Positions 35,980 through 46,773 of a DNA stretch of 64,000 nucleotides are shown piece after piece. The stretch lies in assembly GCA_949130485.1 (NCBI GenBank), contig OX422183.1, forward strand, positions 22,555,202 to 22,619,201, written 5' to 3'. The stretch comes from Agelas oroides. Its lineage: Eukaryota; Porifera; Demospongiae; Agelasida; Agelasidae. A model generated the notes under the pieces. It ran no database searches and was not told the DNA's origin. It saw only the letters and a list, made by a program, of their open reading frames with translations. Made by a program: the position numbers and the translations under genes. How positions within the stretch are numbered: position 1 is the first letter of the stretch; every line of letters starts with the position of its first letter.

Positions 35980-36140
35980 GGTGTATATTCCTGTACGTGT
36001 TTGTATTCTTGCAACCTTACTGTTAACTAGCAGTAGATTATCCATTAGTATGCTAACTGTATAACAACTAACATGTTTTTGTACCCAGTCATCACTAGAG
36101 GTTAATTGTGTGTTTTGTTAGTGATCATAAATTATTTTTC
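35980..36140 (+). other. 3' flank of copy 5, shared with the 4.8-kb fragment
   Basis: After the stop, TTTGTATTCTTGCAAC through TTAGTGATCATAA matches 4990–5155 closely and in order. It is probably 3' untranslated sequence of this sub-branch of the family. Confidence 0.75.
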
Positions 36141-36269
36141 ACCGCATGCGTGCCATCGTGCATCCGCTAGGATACACCGAATTTCAAGTCCGTTGTCAGG
36201 CAGAACGAAGCGCAAATGTATTGCACAATCTCGAGATTGCGCAAGTTCTAAGATTGCGCGGAACATATG

Positions 36270-37025
36270 CAGTGGAGCCTCTCTTAACGGACCCTCCCAG
36301 AAGCGGACAACCTCCCTCGAACGGACAAACACAAAAGCATCGATTGATTTTAGCATGCTATTAATGCAAAACTAACCTCCGAGAAGCGACCGCCTCTCTG
36401 CTCCGGACAACGGACACTTATCAGCCCCCGACGTACCATAGCCAATACAAAATGACCTCCGAAAACGGACAGTGAAACCGATAGTTTTGTACATAATGCG
36501 GACGCTTGTCGACCGCTTTCGTAAGACTGTGCGCCACCGTCGCTGGATTCAATGACCAGGCATTATATTAGCACTGTTGCTCATCGTGCTAGCCTTTCTC
36601 GCCAGCGTGCAGCAACGGTGAGGTCCGAAAATGCGATCACATCGTGTTCAACAGCCCGCCGGGCACACATTACCACGCCTACCGGAAGTATACCGAATGC
36701 GGATACCTCAGTGCGGTGGTCCTTTCCACTGACACTATACTGGCACATTACAAATTAGGGAATGTAGAACATTGTGGGGCTCGGGTGAGCAAGTAATGCG
36801 CTCCAACACTGAACTATATGTAGCTAATGCTTTGGCAGTAAAGTATAGCTGAACACTGTCAATTAATACTATCAGAGCTGACTGTTATCATTACTAACCC
36901 CCATGAAACAAACATGTATTAGGGTGATACAATGAAAAAAAGACAAACCTCCGAGATAGGGACAACCTCTCTACAAGGGACAAAGGCCATTTCCCCAAAG
37001 CGTCCTTTACTCGGAGGTTCCACTG
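36270..37025. mobile_element. Non-autonomous DNA transposon with CAGTGGA ends
   Basis: The left end is CAGTGGAGCCTCTCTTAACG; the right end read inversely is CAGTGGAACCTCCGAGTAAA. Both ends carry repeated CGGACA/GGGACA-rich stretches. The interior has no recognisable transposase. Ends of this type suggest a Tc1/mariner-pogo-like element, but a TA target duplication is not clear. Confidence 0.6.
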
Positions 37026-37108
37026 TACAGGTTTTTTTCTAGAAATGTAGTTTGGGGTGGAAATTGGTTTTGTAGGGAGAGAAAATGTGAAAAATATCCA
37101 GCTGGCCG

Positions 37109-37790
37109 CTTAGCGGGGCATGCTCTCCCAGGAAAATGTTGGTGTCTGGGATCACATTTGGTGGCTTCTCAGACTCATTGTAGCGTTTCCAAACAAAAAA
37201 TAAACATTTGCAATGCAGAAAATTTAGAATTACTGGCTTAAAGAGCGGCCTTAGAGTAACTGAAAAATATGCATATTATATATACCTGTGCTACCTCAAG
37301 ATATGGCTTTTCAAAGTGAAACGCCGTCGTACTCATTGACTAAAAATAAAAATGCAAGCAAGAATTTTTCAAATAGATGTCCTTACCAGCAGAATTGGAA
37401 ACAGGAACCAAAGCACTTCAATTTGATGTGTATTGTGACGCTATTGATCAAAATTTCGACTGGTCCCATTCTCAAAAAATGCTACGCAAATTTTCAATTA
37501 TTAGCAAAATCTAAGCAAAAAAATTACAATACGGAATTACTGGCTTAAAGAGCAGACTCAGAGCAAGTGAGAAATATGCATATTGGCTGGATTACCTTAC
37601 AAGATATGGCTTTCCAAAGTTAAATGCTATACGTACCATTTTAATGTAAAAAGCGGTTAAAACGAAAATCAGGCCAGATTTTTTGAAATACACGTTCTCA
37701 CCAGCAGAACATGAAACAGGATCCAAAGCGCTTCAATTTGATGTGTGTTGTAAGGCTATTGATCAAAATTTCGACTGTGGTTGCGACCGC
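37109..37790. repeat. Dispersed repeats with a ~310-bp tandem duplication
   Basis: The stretch 37109–37168 matches 16497–16551 in reverse. Then about 37230–37465 is repeated at about 37540–37780 (shared blocks ATTACTGGCTTAAAGAGC and TTGATCAAAATTTCGACTG). Part of the same repeat appears inverted at 49547–49680. No gene seen from 35980 to 38490. Confidence 0.7.
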
Positions 37791-38492
37791 TACGCAATTT
37801 TGCGTTGGGCGCGTAAGGTGAAAGCCCGCATACGTCAATTTTGTACTAAATAAGACGGAATACGTCAATTTTGTACTAAATAATACGGAACATCCTCTGT
37901 CAACTGCAACGTGCATGCGCCATGCCACGCCCTTCATACTTAGTCATGAAGCCTGATCAACGTCAAGGAGGAAAAGGACGCCATCCCTCAGGTGATCTTT
38001 AACAATAAAGATTTCAACCAATAGCTGTGTGATTTCAGTGAAATGTACCCAGGTGAGCAAGAATGGGAAGCATTTGTCACAGTTCTGTTGTTTCCACTAC
38101 ACAATCTGCCAGGGACAATGATGATGATGCAAATATAGACTTTTCTAGCCAGCACGACGTTTCAGCAACCTGGAAACTCTCAGAGAAAATGGACCTAGAA
38201 GGAGTGAACTCAACCTACACAACAAACTACCCAATGCAGTACAGTTGAGACCTGAGAGACTGACAACTGAAAAGACTGAAACAGTTTTCCACCCAAGGCT
38301 GGAGAGGGGAAGCTATACAAATCCAATGACCGTGCAGTTATCCGAACATGCAACTACTAATAATGTTGTACTCAATATATCCTGACAATATTGTATTCAG
38401 CAGCACTAAAATTTATTTGTACAATTACAATAACACATTATGTAATGTGTTCTGGTATGTTTACCATACCAATCAAGTTAGTGATACGGTAA

Positions 38493-39462
38493 TTAATTTA
38501 GCAGTTGTATACATACACCATAGGGCCGAATGAAGTCGTCACGAGACTGCAACCAATATTCCCCAACTCTTGTCGTCTGTGCATCAACAATTTTCAAATT
38601 GGTAGGGCAAACTCGATTCTGAAACACAAGCTTGTACCAGGCGGAAAGCTTAGCATACTTTGCTGCAACTTGGATGGAAGGTGTGGAGTATATCCCACTG
38701 CCATACAGAAATCGTTTTCCTTGACCCAATCTGTACCCATCCTGGGCAATACTTCCACTTGCACTCTCTCCGGTGCCATGGTAAGACACCGGCCACTCGC
38801 CTTCAGAGGAATGAAATCTTAGGCCTCGCTCACCTAGCCACTTGTCATTTTCAAATCTGCCCAGGACTTTGATAGCGTACCTATTCCACCCGTAGGGTCG
38901 TTGATACTCATAACCTCCTCGGTAGTACTTCTTACCATCATCAACTTGCTTCGTAAAGTCATAGTCAAACTTGGGATCCATGAGTGAATCATCCACATAG
39001 TAAGTGGGCATTCCTCCTCCACGTAACCTCAGCACCAAGTGAATTGTAGCATCTTTTTGAATGTTATAATCGGAGAGGGTACGACTGTCTTCTAGCTGCA
39101 TGCCAGCAAAAATTAGTCTTTGCTGGTCTGGGGGAATTCCTTCCGGCATTTCTTGTATTTTCTCTTTCACATCTTCCACAGTGTCACCTGGTGAAACTCC
39201 AACAGTCAAAGTCTTCCCTAGCTGTCTGGGTCTTGATGTAGACATCAAAAGACGGTACGGAGCTGGTGTCTCTATCTCCAAATTTTCCGTACAAATGACT
39301 AACTTTAAAAAGCCGATCTATATCGAGTGGCTCGAAGCTTGCATTGTCTTTCTTCTCTTCCTTTTCCTTTCGGTACTCGTCATAGGTCAGGACAGTCAAT
39401 CCTAGTGAGGAGGTAAAGGCAGACGCTAACAGGTCACTCACGCCAACTGCAGCTGCCGCCAT
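38493..39462 (-). pseudogene. Ubiquitin–ADP-ribosyltransferase fusion, copy A
   Basis: Same architecture as the open copy at 45746–46717: extension starting [20 protein letters not shown], ubiquitin, PARP-like domain. Next to copy B it has a 4-bp insertion near 39215–39230, at the first strand of the ubiquitin, that breaks the frame. It also lacks 12 bp in frame after the AAKYA motif (B has NVFHHKGK there, A has KLSA). The rest (38493–39281) is open and starts with an internal ATG, so a shorter product is possible. Its ubiquitin ends LRLRGG; the residue at the K48 position is Met and K63 is kept. The H (YHGT), Y (GSGIYST) and E (GEYW) positions of the transferase are all present. Confidence 0.75.
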
Positions 39463-39924
39463 TGTTTAGTTACTAGAGTGTGGAAAAGACGGTAACGTCC
39501 ATAGACAATCATATGACGTTCGATAACGTCCGGTTTATGTGCGCATGTGCATGGCGGTTATACACTTCGAACAATATTTAATTTGTGGGTCTTCAGGTAC
39601 TACCGTAGATCAGTTCTCGTATTAATTTTATCTCATTGTAAGTTGTTACTTCAATACTAGTCTCCGCAGTTAGTTTTAAAATTAAACAAATTAACCCAAT
39701 ATTTGGTTTTAGTCGGTGATCAACCAATGTACAATAGAGCTGCCTCATCTTGAGAATGCCTTTGCTCACATGCATAATGCTCATACAATATATTACAGTT
39801 GAAAGTTACAGTTGAAAGTTTTACAGTCGCAGGCCTGAATACATAATATGGCTGCATGCTTACCGGTTAAAAAGCAAGTTTTACAATGTTTGACGGTATT
39901 TATCTCTTTTGTTTTTGCAAGAAA

Positions 39925-40295
39925 ACCTATTGCACATTCCAGGACCAAGCATATCGACATCAACTACCACCACAGAGGTTTTCAGGTTGCTTGTCAAACT
40001 GTACATCCAGTAAGTGCAAGTCCACTTATGTAAAATACCACTAATCCAATTTAACACTCTCCACCAAAGTCTGCTGTGTAACAATTTAATTAGTGTCTAG
40101 ATTAAATAAGTGGACTTTGCATATGGTGTTTATTGCATATGGCACTTGTGCAGTTTGACAAGCAACCTGAAAACCTGTAGCTATATTCGTGAAGCTGTGC
40201 AGGAAGGAACAATTGAATTACGTTACTACCCAACGAATGAGGTGATGGCCAACTTGTTAACAAACCATTGTGAAGGGGACACATTCATCTGATTG
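39925..40295 (+). mobile_element. Ty1/copia-type retrotransposon fossil (RNase H end)
   Basis: Two short stretches with the sense of the copia RNase H terminus are visible, HSRTKHIDINYHH and YIREAVQEGTIELRYYPTNE, separated by an inserted inverted-repeat element. Only this small part of the polyprotein is recognisable; no LTRs were found. It is broken and appears old. Confidence 0.72.
39976..40176. mobile_element. 201-bp MITE inserted in the copia fossil
   Basis: The ends are AGGTTTTCAGGTTGCTTGTC and its reverse complement, with arms of about 26 bp (continuing AAACTG). There is an inner AAGTCCACTTAT/ATAAGTGGACTT pair. It sits inside the copia-derived sequence and is therefore younger than it. 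Confidence 0.85.
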
Positions 40296-40299
40296 GAAA

Positions 40300-41017
40300 C
40301 ACTGTGAGTTCGCAAGCTGCAAATCTAGTGGGAGTGATGAATTGTAAAGGATGTGTAATTATGTACCTTGTGTCCACTTGTGAACTTGTTAGCAATATAG
40401 GCACGTTTTGTTTTTTCTTGTTCTAAATAGTCCTTAGTGTTACATATACTGATGCTGTTTATTTAGCTTTTAGTCAGTGCATAATTCTTGTCTATAAAGT
40501 TAAGGTTGAATTGCATGACAGATTCTGCAGGGCAACAGATAACATGTAGAAATTACAAATCCACACTCATACCGTAGTTGCTTTAATTATTGTGCCTATA
40601 TCCACCTACACTTGAAATGATGATTTCACGCTCTAAAAACAATACACCACCACCAGCACATAATATGGGATGTTCTAGGTTTGTACACAACTCCCACTCT
40701 CATTAACATACATGCCACCTGGACCCAAGCAATGAAGAACTGCAGTGAACTGTCTTCAGAATTTGAAGTTTGCTGCACTATCTATCCAAGTATCCCAACA
40801 CCTACTATAGCTCAGACATCACCCACCCAAATGCTAGTATCTCCATAGCAGACACAACAGTGACTACTTCTCTTCTTTAAGCTCTCGGGAGAGGAAAATG
40901 ATGTCAGCTGTTGCTGTTCAGCTTGTAACAACCTCTCTATCCGAACCAGGCTCAACTTCAACCTCATCTGTGTATCACAAGAAAGAAGTGTTTTGAAGCC
41001 CCTGCCAACACAATTGG
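40300..41017. other. Intergenic, nothing recognised
   Basis: AT-rich sequence without a supported gene, RNA or clear repeat. Confidence 0.4.
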
Positions 41018-41065
41018 GTGTCACTGCTTCTGAACTTGATACCACTGCTGGGTAGAGTCTCAGCA

Positions 41066-41215
41066 GAGGCAGCAAGATTGGTCACTCCAGTGTATGTGTG
41101 GCCAATAGCAATAATAGGCATTGTGGCAGCTATTGTAGCCATTGTATTGGCAATAGTCATCTTCTGGAAAACCAAGAGAAGCAAGTACACAATTCTCATA
41201 CCTAAGGACATGTAG
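41066..41215 (+). other. Exon-like piece with one membrane segment
   Basis: An open stretch after a possible acceptor (GTCTCAGCAG) encodes VTPVYVWPIAIIGIVAAIVA, continuing IVLAIVIF, then KTKRSK and a stop. This is a single membrane helix followed by a basic stop-transfer sequence, as in the last exons of a type I receptor. No ectodomain exon was recognised upstream. It may be an orphan exon. Confidence 0.3.
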
Positions 41216-42404
41216 ATCCACAGGCGTTTTTGATGCTACGTTTTGCTGTACGAGAGTATTATTTACATACTTGGATGACACAAGGACTATCAGTGATCCG
41301 GCCTTTGACACTGATGTTGCTTGCTGGGTCAAAGGAAGAGGAGGTGATCCAAATTGTGTCTCAGATTCACAGAACAGCATAAAATTATTACATAGGCCAG
41401 AGCAGAACTTGATGTGGCAGTAGATGATGCCAGACCAATGGTACACAGTAACCAAGGCTCCTCTTGGGCTGGTAGAAATAGTACAAAGCTCTAGATTAAA
41501 TGATCCATTAATTTATTCCTCTGGAGAGGACTGATCGAGAATTAACCACCAGGAGTTTAGTAGAGTGCTGTAGTGTCAGTAGCTGTGAGTAGTGCGTGAT
41601 GCCTGCTTGTGAAAGCAAGCTTGTGTCTAGAAGCAGCAGAAAGGCCACAGTGGCCAAGACTGTATTTGTTGAGTAGGCCCAGGTCTCGCGGCCGTATGCC
41701 TAGTCTAGTTGGTGACCGTGGCCAGGTGCTTCGAGTGCTGGGCTGGGCTTTAACTAGAATACGCAATTTATCGTTTGTGCTACAGTCTGACAGACAAGGG
41801 AGCTGAACGGTGGCTGTGTGTGGAACAGAGCCGTGAGTTGTTTAGCGACATAAGGGGGAGAGGTGGGGCTAGTAATGCTTGCTTCCACTCGTGAATGAGC
41901 CCCTCCCGTAGACAAGCTGTGAACTTTTCGAAATGTGCATTCATTTTGGTGCAGTCAAAGTTGTCCATTCCAAGAGTAGTGACAAACATGAGTCTAGCCT
42001 GACTTTGAGAGTAGCTTTGAACAAAAGCTGGCATAGATTGATTTGAGATACATTGGTGGTTGGGACGCTACCTACAGTGAGTGTGTAGATGCGTCCATCG
42101 AGTGGCAATTTTGGGTTCATGAATATATTAATGAGCTACTAAAACCCTTTTTAAAATTAGGCAAAGCAAGATTGCCCTAAACCAAACCCTAACCCTGAAA
42201 CTAGGAGTAACCCTGGTCCTGACTGTAACCCAAGTTTATGTTTTCGTTAACCTCCGCCGAGGGACGACCGTGCCACCTTAAGGCCTAAGTTAGTAACACC
42301 GAACGTAGAGAGACCTTTCCACATACAACTCCATGCAGTCAATAAGTCTTTTCTGTCATTTATGGACACGTGCCAATATAATATAATGCGTGTTTCCACT
42401 TCAG

Positions 42405-42640
42405 GTCAAAGTGCAACCAACTTGAATGTGGGTGTTGGGAGTGCTGTTGCAATCGTGTCCATTATCGTTGGGGCCCTATCCACTACTGCTGTAATCTACT
42501 GTGTTGCAGTGTTCAGGAGAAGAAACAGGAAGAACTCCGACAACAATTGTTCTAATGCGCCAAATCTGACCCCACCTTTCCCTCTCCACGTCTCAAGCAG
42601 CAGACAAAAAAAGAAGTGGAATAGGAGGAAGTGTCTGTAG
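42405..42640 (+). other. Exon-like piece with one membrane segment (second)
   Basis: After TTTCCACTTCAG (acceptor ending 42404) the frame encodes QSATNLNVGVGSAVAIVSII, then VGALSTTAVIYCVAVF and RRRNRK, with a stop at 42640. This is again one membrane helix with a basic flank and a short cytosolic tail. Ectodomain exons are not evident. Together with the similar piece at 41.1 kb it may be the remains of a receptor gene. Confidence 0.35.
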
Positions 42641-43315
42641 TGGTGGCTGGCGGTGACCATCATAGGATTGAGTTGAAAAACAATGTAGCTTATGGACCAG
42701 TACGACTGGCCTGAGTGACTCATTGTATATTAAAACAGAGTTGCAGGACTCAGTGTGTACAAAATGACAAGACTTTTTTTTGTGCAATCCTGTCATAGAT
42801 GTAAACTATCAAGCATTGAATACAAACTGATTTTTGCTGTCAGCCATCCTCTGCAACAACAGAGAAGGTATTTTAACAACAAACACAACACCTACAACTA
42901 TAAGAATTTCTTTAAGTAATGAGCTTCTTGGTAGTTTGTGAAAGCGGCATAATGGGCTATATTTATGAGACATCATATGATGTTCTCTTGGTAAGCTGGC
43001 ATATGAAGGTGTGAGACCCCCCATGTTCGGCAAAGCCCTCAATACTTAATACCATTGTAGTTTTGTTATTGCCACACTCTCCAGTGACTTGACAATAGTT
43101 GCTCAATACTGTCATGATGATGTACACACTGTGTTTGCCACACAGACATTAGGCATACCATAGTAAATTATTGAGAATTGTTGCTAACTTTAATTACAAA
43201 ACATCTGCCTGGGCATGTAGGAGTCAATGAACTTCTGTGGGATATCTAGGTATAATTGAGCAGTTTGTTCTTACTATGGAATTGGGAATATTGTGGTACA
43301 AGTTTTATTGGACAA

Positions 43316-43430
43316 GGCCGTCTACAATCACTGGACTGGACTAGTGGACTGGACTGGTGGACTGAACTGGCACTAAAAATCTTTTTTTTATTTTTTACAC
43401 TCTCCAATGAGACTTACTCGCCTATGGAGT
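43316..43430 (-). repeat. VNTR-bearing repeat element, short reversed copy
   Basis: It begins GGCCGTCTACAATCACTG, has a few GGACTGGACTAGT units, and ends near GAGACTTACTCGCC. It is a reversed copy of the element at 15883–16300. Confidence 0.7.
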
Positions 43431-43625
43431 TCTGTGGAACCCTGCAACCTTCTCTGTAGCTATACTGTGGTCCTGGAGCAAAAAAATTTTCTTGGCCTTC
43501 AGTATTGTAGTGAAGGTGTACCCAACATGTAATGGATTTCTCATCCCATATGTCATAGTGCTAAACAACCTGACTTCAGTCATCATTACACCATATTAGC
43601 ATAGTACAGCTACACTGCAATGCTC

Positions 43626-43690
43626 TAGTCTCGTTCCCAGGCACTCACTCGAAAAATCCAATTTTATGAACCAGCGCCTGGGAACCCAAT
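43626..43690. repeat. Foldback fragment with CTCGTTCCCAGGC ends
   Basis: CTAGTCTCGTTCCCAGGC is followed about 35 bases later by GCCTGGGAAC. It is a small relic of the CTAGCCTCG-ended inverted-repeat family seen at 10.7, 46.8, 50.5, 57.2 and 57.6–58.2 kb. Confidence 0.55.
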
Positions 43691-43942
43691 ACAATGTTTG
43701 TTCCTTTCTTTTACAAGCCAAGCCTCATCTACACTGCCAATCTCTGTTGCCAGGTGGTAAATTGCAAAACAACATAGGGTGCTGCTCCATCAAATCTTTG
43801 AATGCAACTTTCGCTTCCCCCCCTTCTACTGACAATTTTGAAGCCCAGGTTGTGCATTGGCTATTGTCATTGAAAAAAAAATTAGCATGGCATCAGATCA
43901 CTCCGTGCATAAAAGGTTGCATGTTTTGGGGTTAACATAATG

Positions 43943-44069
43943 CATCATGCACCCCTAGAGGCCAGTGAGTCTTGTTAGAAACCATACAAGTGATTTTTAG
44001 TGTCAGTCCACCAGTCCAGTCCACAAGTCCATGCAGTCCACTAGTCCAGTCCAGTGACTGTAGATGGCC
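43943..44069 (+). repeat. VNTR-bearing repeat element, short copy
   Basis: The start ATCATGCACCCCTAGAGG and end GTGACTGTAGATGGCC match the borders of the long copy at 15883–16300, with only a few GTCCAGTCCA units between. Confidence 0.75.
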
Positions 44070-44274
44070 ATTGGACAATTTGTTGCATGTATACAGGTTA
44101 TATATGCACCTATCTAGATGTTAAACTTGAAAACTGAAATACTGCAACATACAGGAGCTAGCTCAAGCTTTTTTTTTTACAACTCTAGTCAACATATAAG
44201 ATTGAGCATCCATATTTTTCTTGTGGAGGATAGACCATTCTGGTTCTTAACGCTTCAAGTACATTGATGTTTAT

Positions 44275-44400
44275 ACTGCTGTTTGCGTTGACCTTGAACC
44301 AAAAAGACCTGTAAAGAAGTTTACGACATAATTATATTCATGTGCACAGCTTTTTGGTTTACTTTTGGCAAGGACAACACACCCAACGTAAACATTCAAG
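44275..44400. repeat. MITE-like sequence related to 56345–56500
   Basis: It shares GTAAAGAAGTTTAC and CATAATTATATTCATRTGCA, then ACAGCTT, with an inverted repeat at 56345–56500. It probably belongs to the same short element family. Confidence 0.5.
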
Positions 44401-44777
44401 TTGCATCTTTCACTGTGCATGGTCATGAGGCATGCATTATGCAAACTCCGTAGATTGAGTAACGAAATAAAGTGTTTGAAGCATAAAAAAAGTATCTGTG
44501 TGTCCTCAGGAGCTTATGAACCTTATATGGTTCTAACCTACTCATGCTAATGGCTTTGAGGTTTACTACCACGACTACTATGGATTCTCAATACCTGCTG
44601 TGACAATAGCCACCGAGGTGCAAACATGCAGCCATGTTCGGAGGTGCTAATTTCGGCAGAGGGGATGGGACCAACCAATGTATGGTATTTTGACACCCAT
44701 GAGCGCCGCTACGCGCTGCTCATCAGCTCTTGGTGTCTCCTCCCATTGTGATCTTTATCTCCATGGATCAAATAAGA

Positions 44778-44985
44778 ATTGAAGGGCTGAGAAGCATAGT
44801 GGTCTAACCCAACATCACGTACTGGAAATTGCATGAATTGTGCAAATATGCAAAGAAAACGTACATACCATATGAACATGTGGTCAAAAATTTCAAATTC
44901 CTAAATGTTCAGCATCTATTCCCATGTCAGGGGGGGCTAACTCAACATTTGTGGGTTAGACCACTATGCTTCTCAGCCCTTCAAT
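44778..44985. mobile_element. Foldback MITE, ~33-bp arms
   Basis: Ends ATTGAAGGGCTGAGAAGCAT and its reverse complement; arms continue to AGTGGTCTAACCC. No coding capacity. Confidence 0.85.
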
Positions 44986-45329
44986 TGACGGTTGTTGCAT
45001 ATTACACAATGTACAACAGTATGGGTAGGCTGGAACAGTTTTCCACCCAAGGCTGGAGAGAGGAAGCTCTACAAAGGACCATGCAGTTATCCTAATAACT
45101 ACCTGTACTCGATGTATCCTGACAATATTGTATTCCGCAGCACTAATAATTATTATGTCTAACTCGCACGAATGTATGGGAGTCAATGGGAAAACGTTGG
45201 AGCTGTGCGTAAAACCGTTTCAGTACTACAACTCACACGAGAATCCGTATCAGGTACTACAATTCACGCGCACTGCATCTAAAATTATTATCACCATAGT
45301 ACCAAACTATACAAGAAAAAAAAAAAATA

Positions 45330-45514
45330 GGCAGCTGCCCACTTCATCTTACAACCACAATACACTGACGACCCTCAGAACATCTGTGAAGGAGTCATTA
45401 CAAATGCACTTCAAAGTTGCAGTAAGGAACTTTCATGTAACCAGATGAGGGAATCAAGGATGTTATGAGGGTTATCAGTGTATTGTGGTAGTAAGATGAA
45501 CTGGGCAGCTGTCC
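45330..45514. mobile_element. Foldback MITE inside the duplicated 3' flank of gene B
   Basis: Arms GGCAGCTGCCCACTTCATCT and its near reverse complement continue through CAATACACTGA. It lies in DNA (about 45126–45650) that separates two blocks which are adjacent at 38280–38490, so the insertion came after the duplication of the ubiquitin fusion gene. Confidence 0.75.
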
Positions 45515-45745
45515 CTTGGGTTGCCTTATGCAATTACTCTTCAATACCAAAGTAAAACTTTCATAACCACTGTTTCTTCAGCTTGTCTGCAACCAGGGTA
45601 ACCACTCTGTGGTTAAAACAACCAACTTGTTTTTGCAGTGATATATATATATATAAACAATACGATTATAATAACACATTATATATGCAATGTGTTCTGG
45701 TATGTTTAATTGTATCCATACCAATCAAGTTTGTGATACAGTAAC

Positions 45746-46717
45746 TTAATTTAGCAGTTGTATACATATACCATAGGGCCGAATGAAGTCGTCACGAGGC
45801 TGCAACCAATATTCCCCAACTCCTGTCGTCTGTGCATCAAGAATTTTCAAATTGCTAGGGCAAACTCGATTCTGAAACACAAGCTTGTACCACTTTCCTT
45901 TGTGGTGGAAAACATTGGCATACTTTGCTGCAACCTGGATGGATGGTGTAGAGTAAATCCCGCTGCCATAGAGAAACCGTTTTCCTTTACTCAATCTGTA
46001 CCCATCCTGGGCAATACTTCCACTTGCACTCACTCCAGTGCCATGGTAAGATACCGGCCACTCACCTTCAGAGGAATGAAATCTTAGGCCTCGCTCACCT
46101 AGCCACTTGTCATTTTCAAATCGGCCCAGGACTTTGATAGCGTACCTCTTCCACCCGTAGGGTCGTTGATACTCGTAACCTCCTCGGTAGTACTTCTCAC
46201 CATCATCAACTTGGTTTGTAAAGTCATAGTCAAACTTGGGATCCATGAGTGAATCATCCACATAGTAATTGAGCATTCCGCCTCCGCGTAACCTCAGCAC
46301 CAAGTGCATTGTACTCCCCCTTTGAATGTTGTAATCTGCGAGAGTTCGACCATCCTCCAGCTGTTTGCCAGCAAATATCAGTCTTTGCTGGTCTAGGGGA
46401 ATTCCTTCAATGTCTTGTATTTTCTCTTTCACTTCTTCCACTTTATCACTTCCTGCAACTTCAACAGTGAAAGTCTTTCCTGTCAGGGTCTTGATGTATA
46501 CGCCATTAGTAGACGGTAGAGTGTCTCTCTCTCCAAATTCTCCGTACAAATGACTAACTTTAAAAAGCCGATCAATATCGAGTGGCTCGAAGCTTGCATT
46601 GTCTTTCTTCTTTTTCTTTTCCTTTTGGTACTGGTCATAGGTCAGGACAGTCAATCCTAGTGAGGAGGTAAAGGCAGACGCTAACAGGTCACTCACGCCA
46701 ACTGCAGCTGCCGCCAT
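45746..46717 (-). CDS. Ubiquitin–ADP-ribosyltransferase fusion, copy B (open)
   Basis: 323 codons, no intron. Residues 1–70: extension ([20 protein letters not shown], Lys-rich stretch 31–39). Residues 71–146: ubiquitin fold with [20 protein letters not shown] and intact LRLRGG at 141–146; the L8, I44 and V70 equivalents and K48 are kept, K63 is Arg and K33 is Ile. Residues 147–323: a domain with SYHGT (His225), [14 protein letters not shown] (Tyr255) and [19 protein letters not shown] (Glu302). These match the spacing and context of the H-Y-E triad of PARP-type ADP-ribosyltransferases. Deubiquitinases normally cut after such a GG, so the enzyme part might be released from its ubiquitin, as in ubiquitin–ribosomal protein fusions; that is inference. 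Activity and substrates are unknown. The 5' leader is short and the ATG is the first in frame. Confidence 0.87.
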   Translation of the reverse strand: MAAAAVGVSDLLASAFTSSLGLTVLTYDQYQKEKKKKKDNASFEPLDIDRLFKVSHLYGEFGERDTLPSTNGVYIKTLTGKTFTVEVAGSDKVEEVKEKIQDIEGIPLDQQRLIFAGKQLEDGRTLADYNIQRGSTMHLVLRLRGGGMLNYYVDDSLMDPKFDYDFTNQVDDGEKYYRGGYEYQRPYGWKRYAIKVLGRFENDKWLGERGLRFHSSEGEWPVSYHGTGVSASGSIAQDGYRLSKGKRFLYGSGIYSTPSIQVAAKYANVFHHKGKWYKLVFQNRVCPSNLKILDAQTTGVGEYWLQPRDDFIRPYGICIQLLN

Positions 46718-46773
46718 TGTTTAGTTACCAGAGTGTGGAAAAGGTCCAATCGCAGTGAATCGCCGAAAGTCTA

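Noticed and set aside
42175-42235. Telomere-like CCCTAA motifs
   Set aside because: Only a few irregular copies (CCCTAAACC, CCCTAACCCTG) with no array; not a telomere.
45746-46717. Similarity of the ubiquitin fusion to bacterial SidE-type ubiquitin ADP-ribosylation systems
   Set aside because: SidE enzymes use an R-S-ExE transferase and are not ubiquitin fusions; the motifs here are PARP-like H-Y-E.
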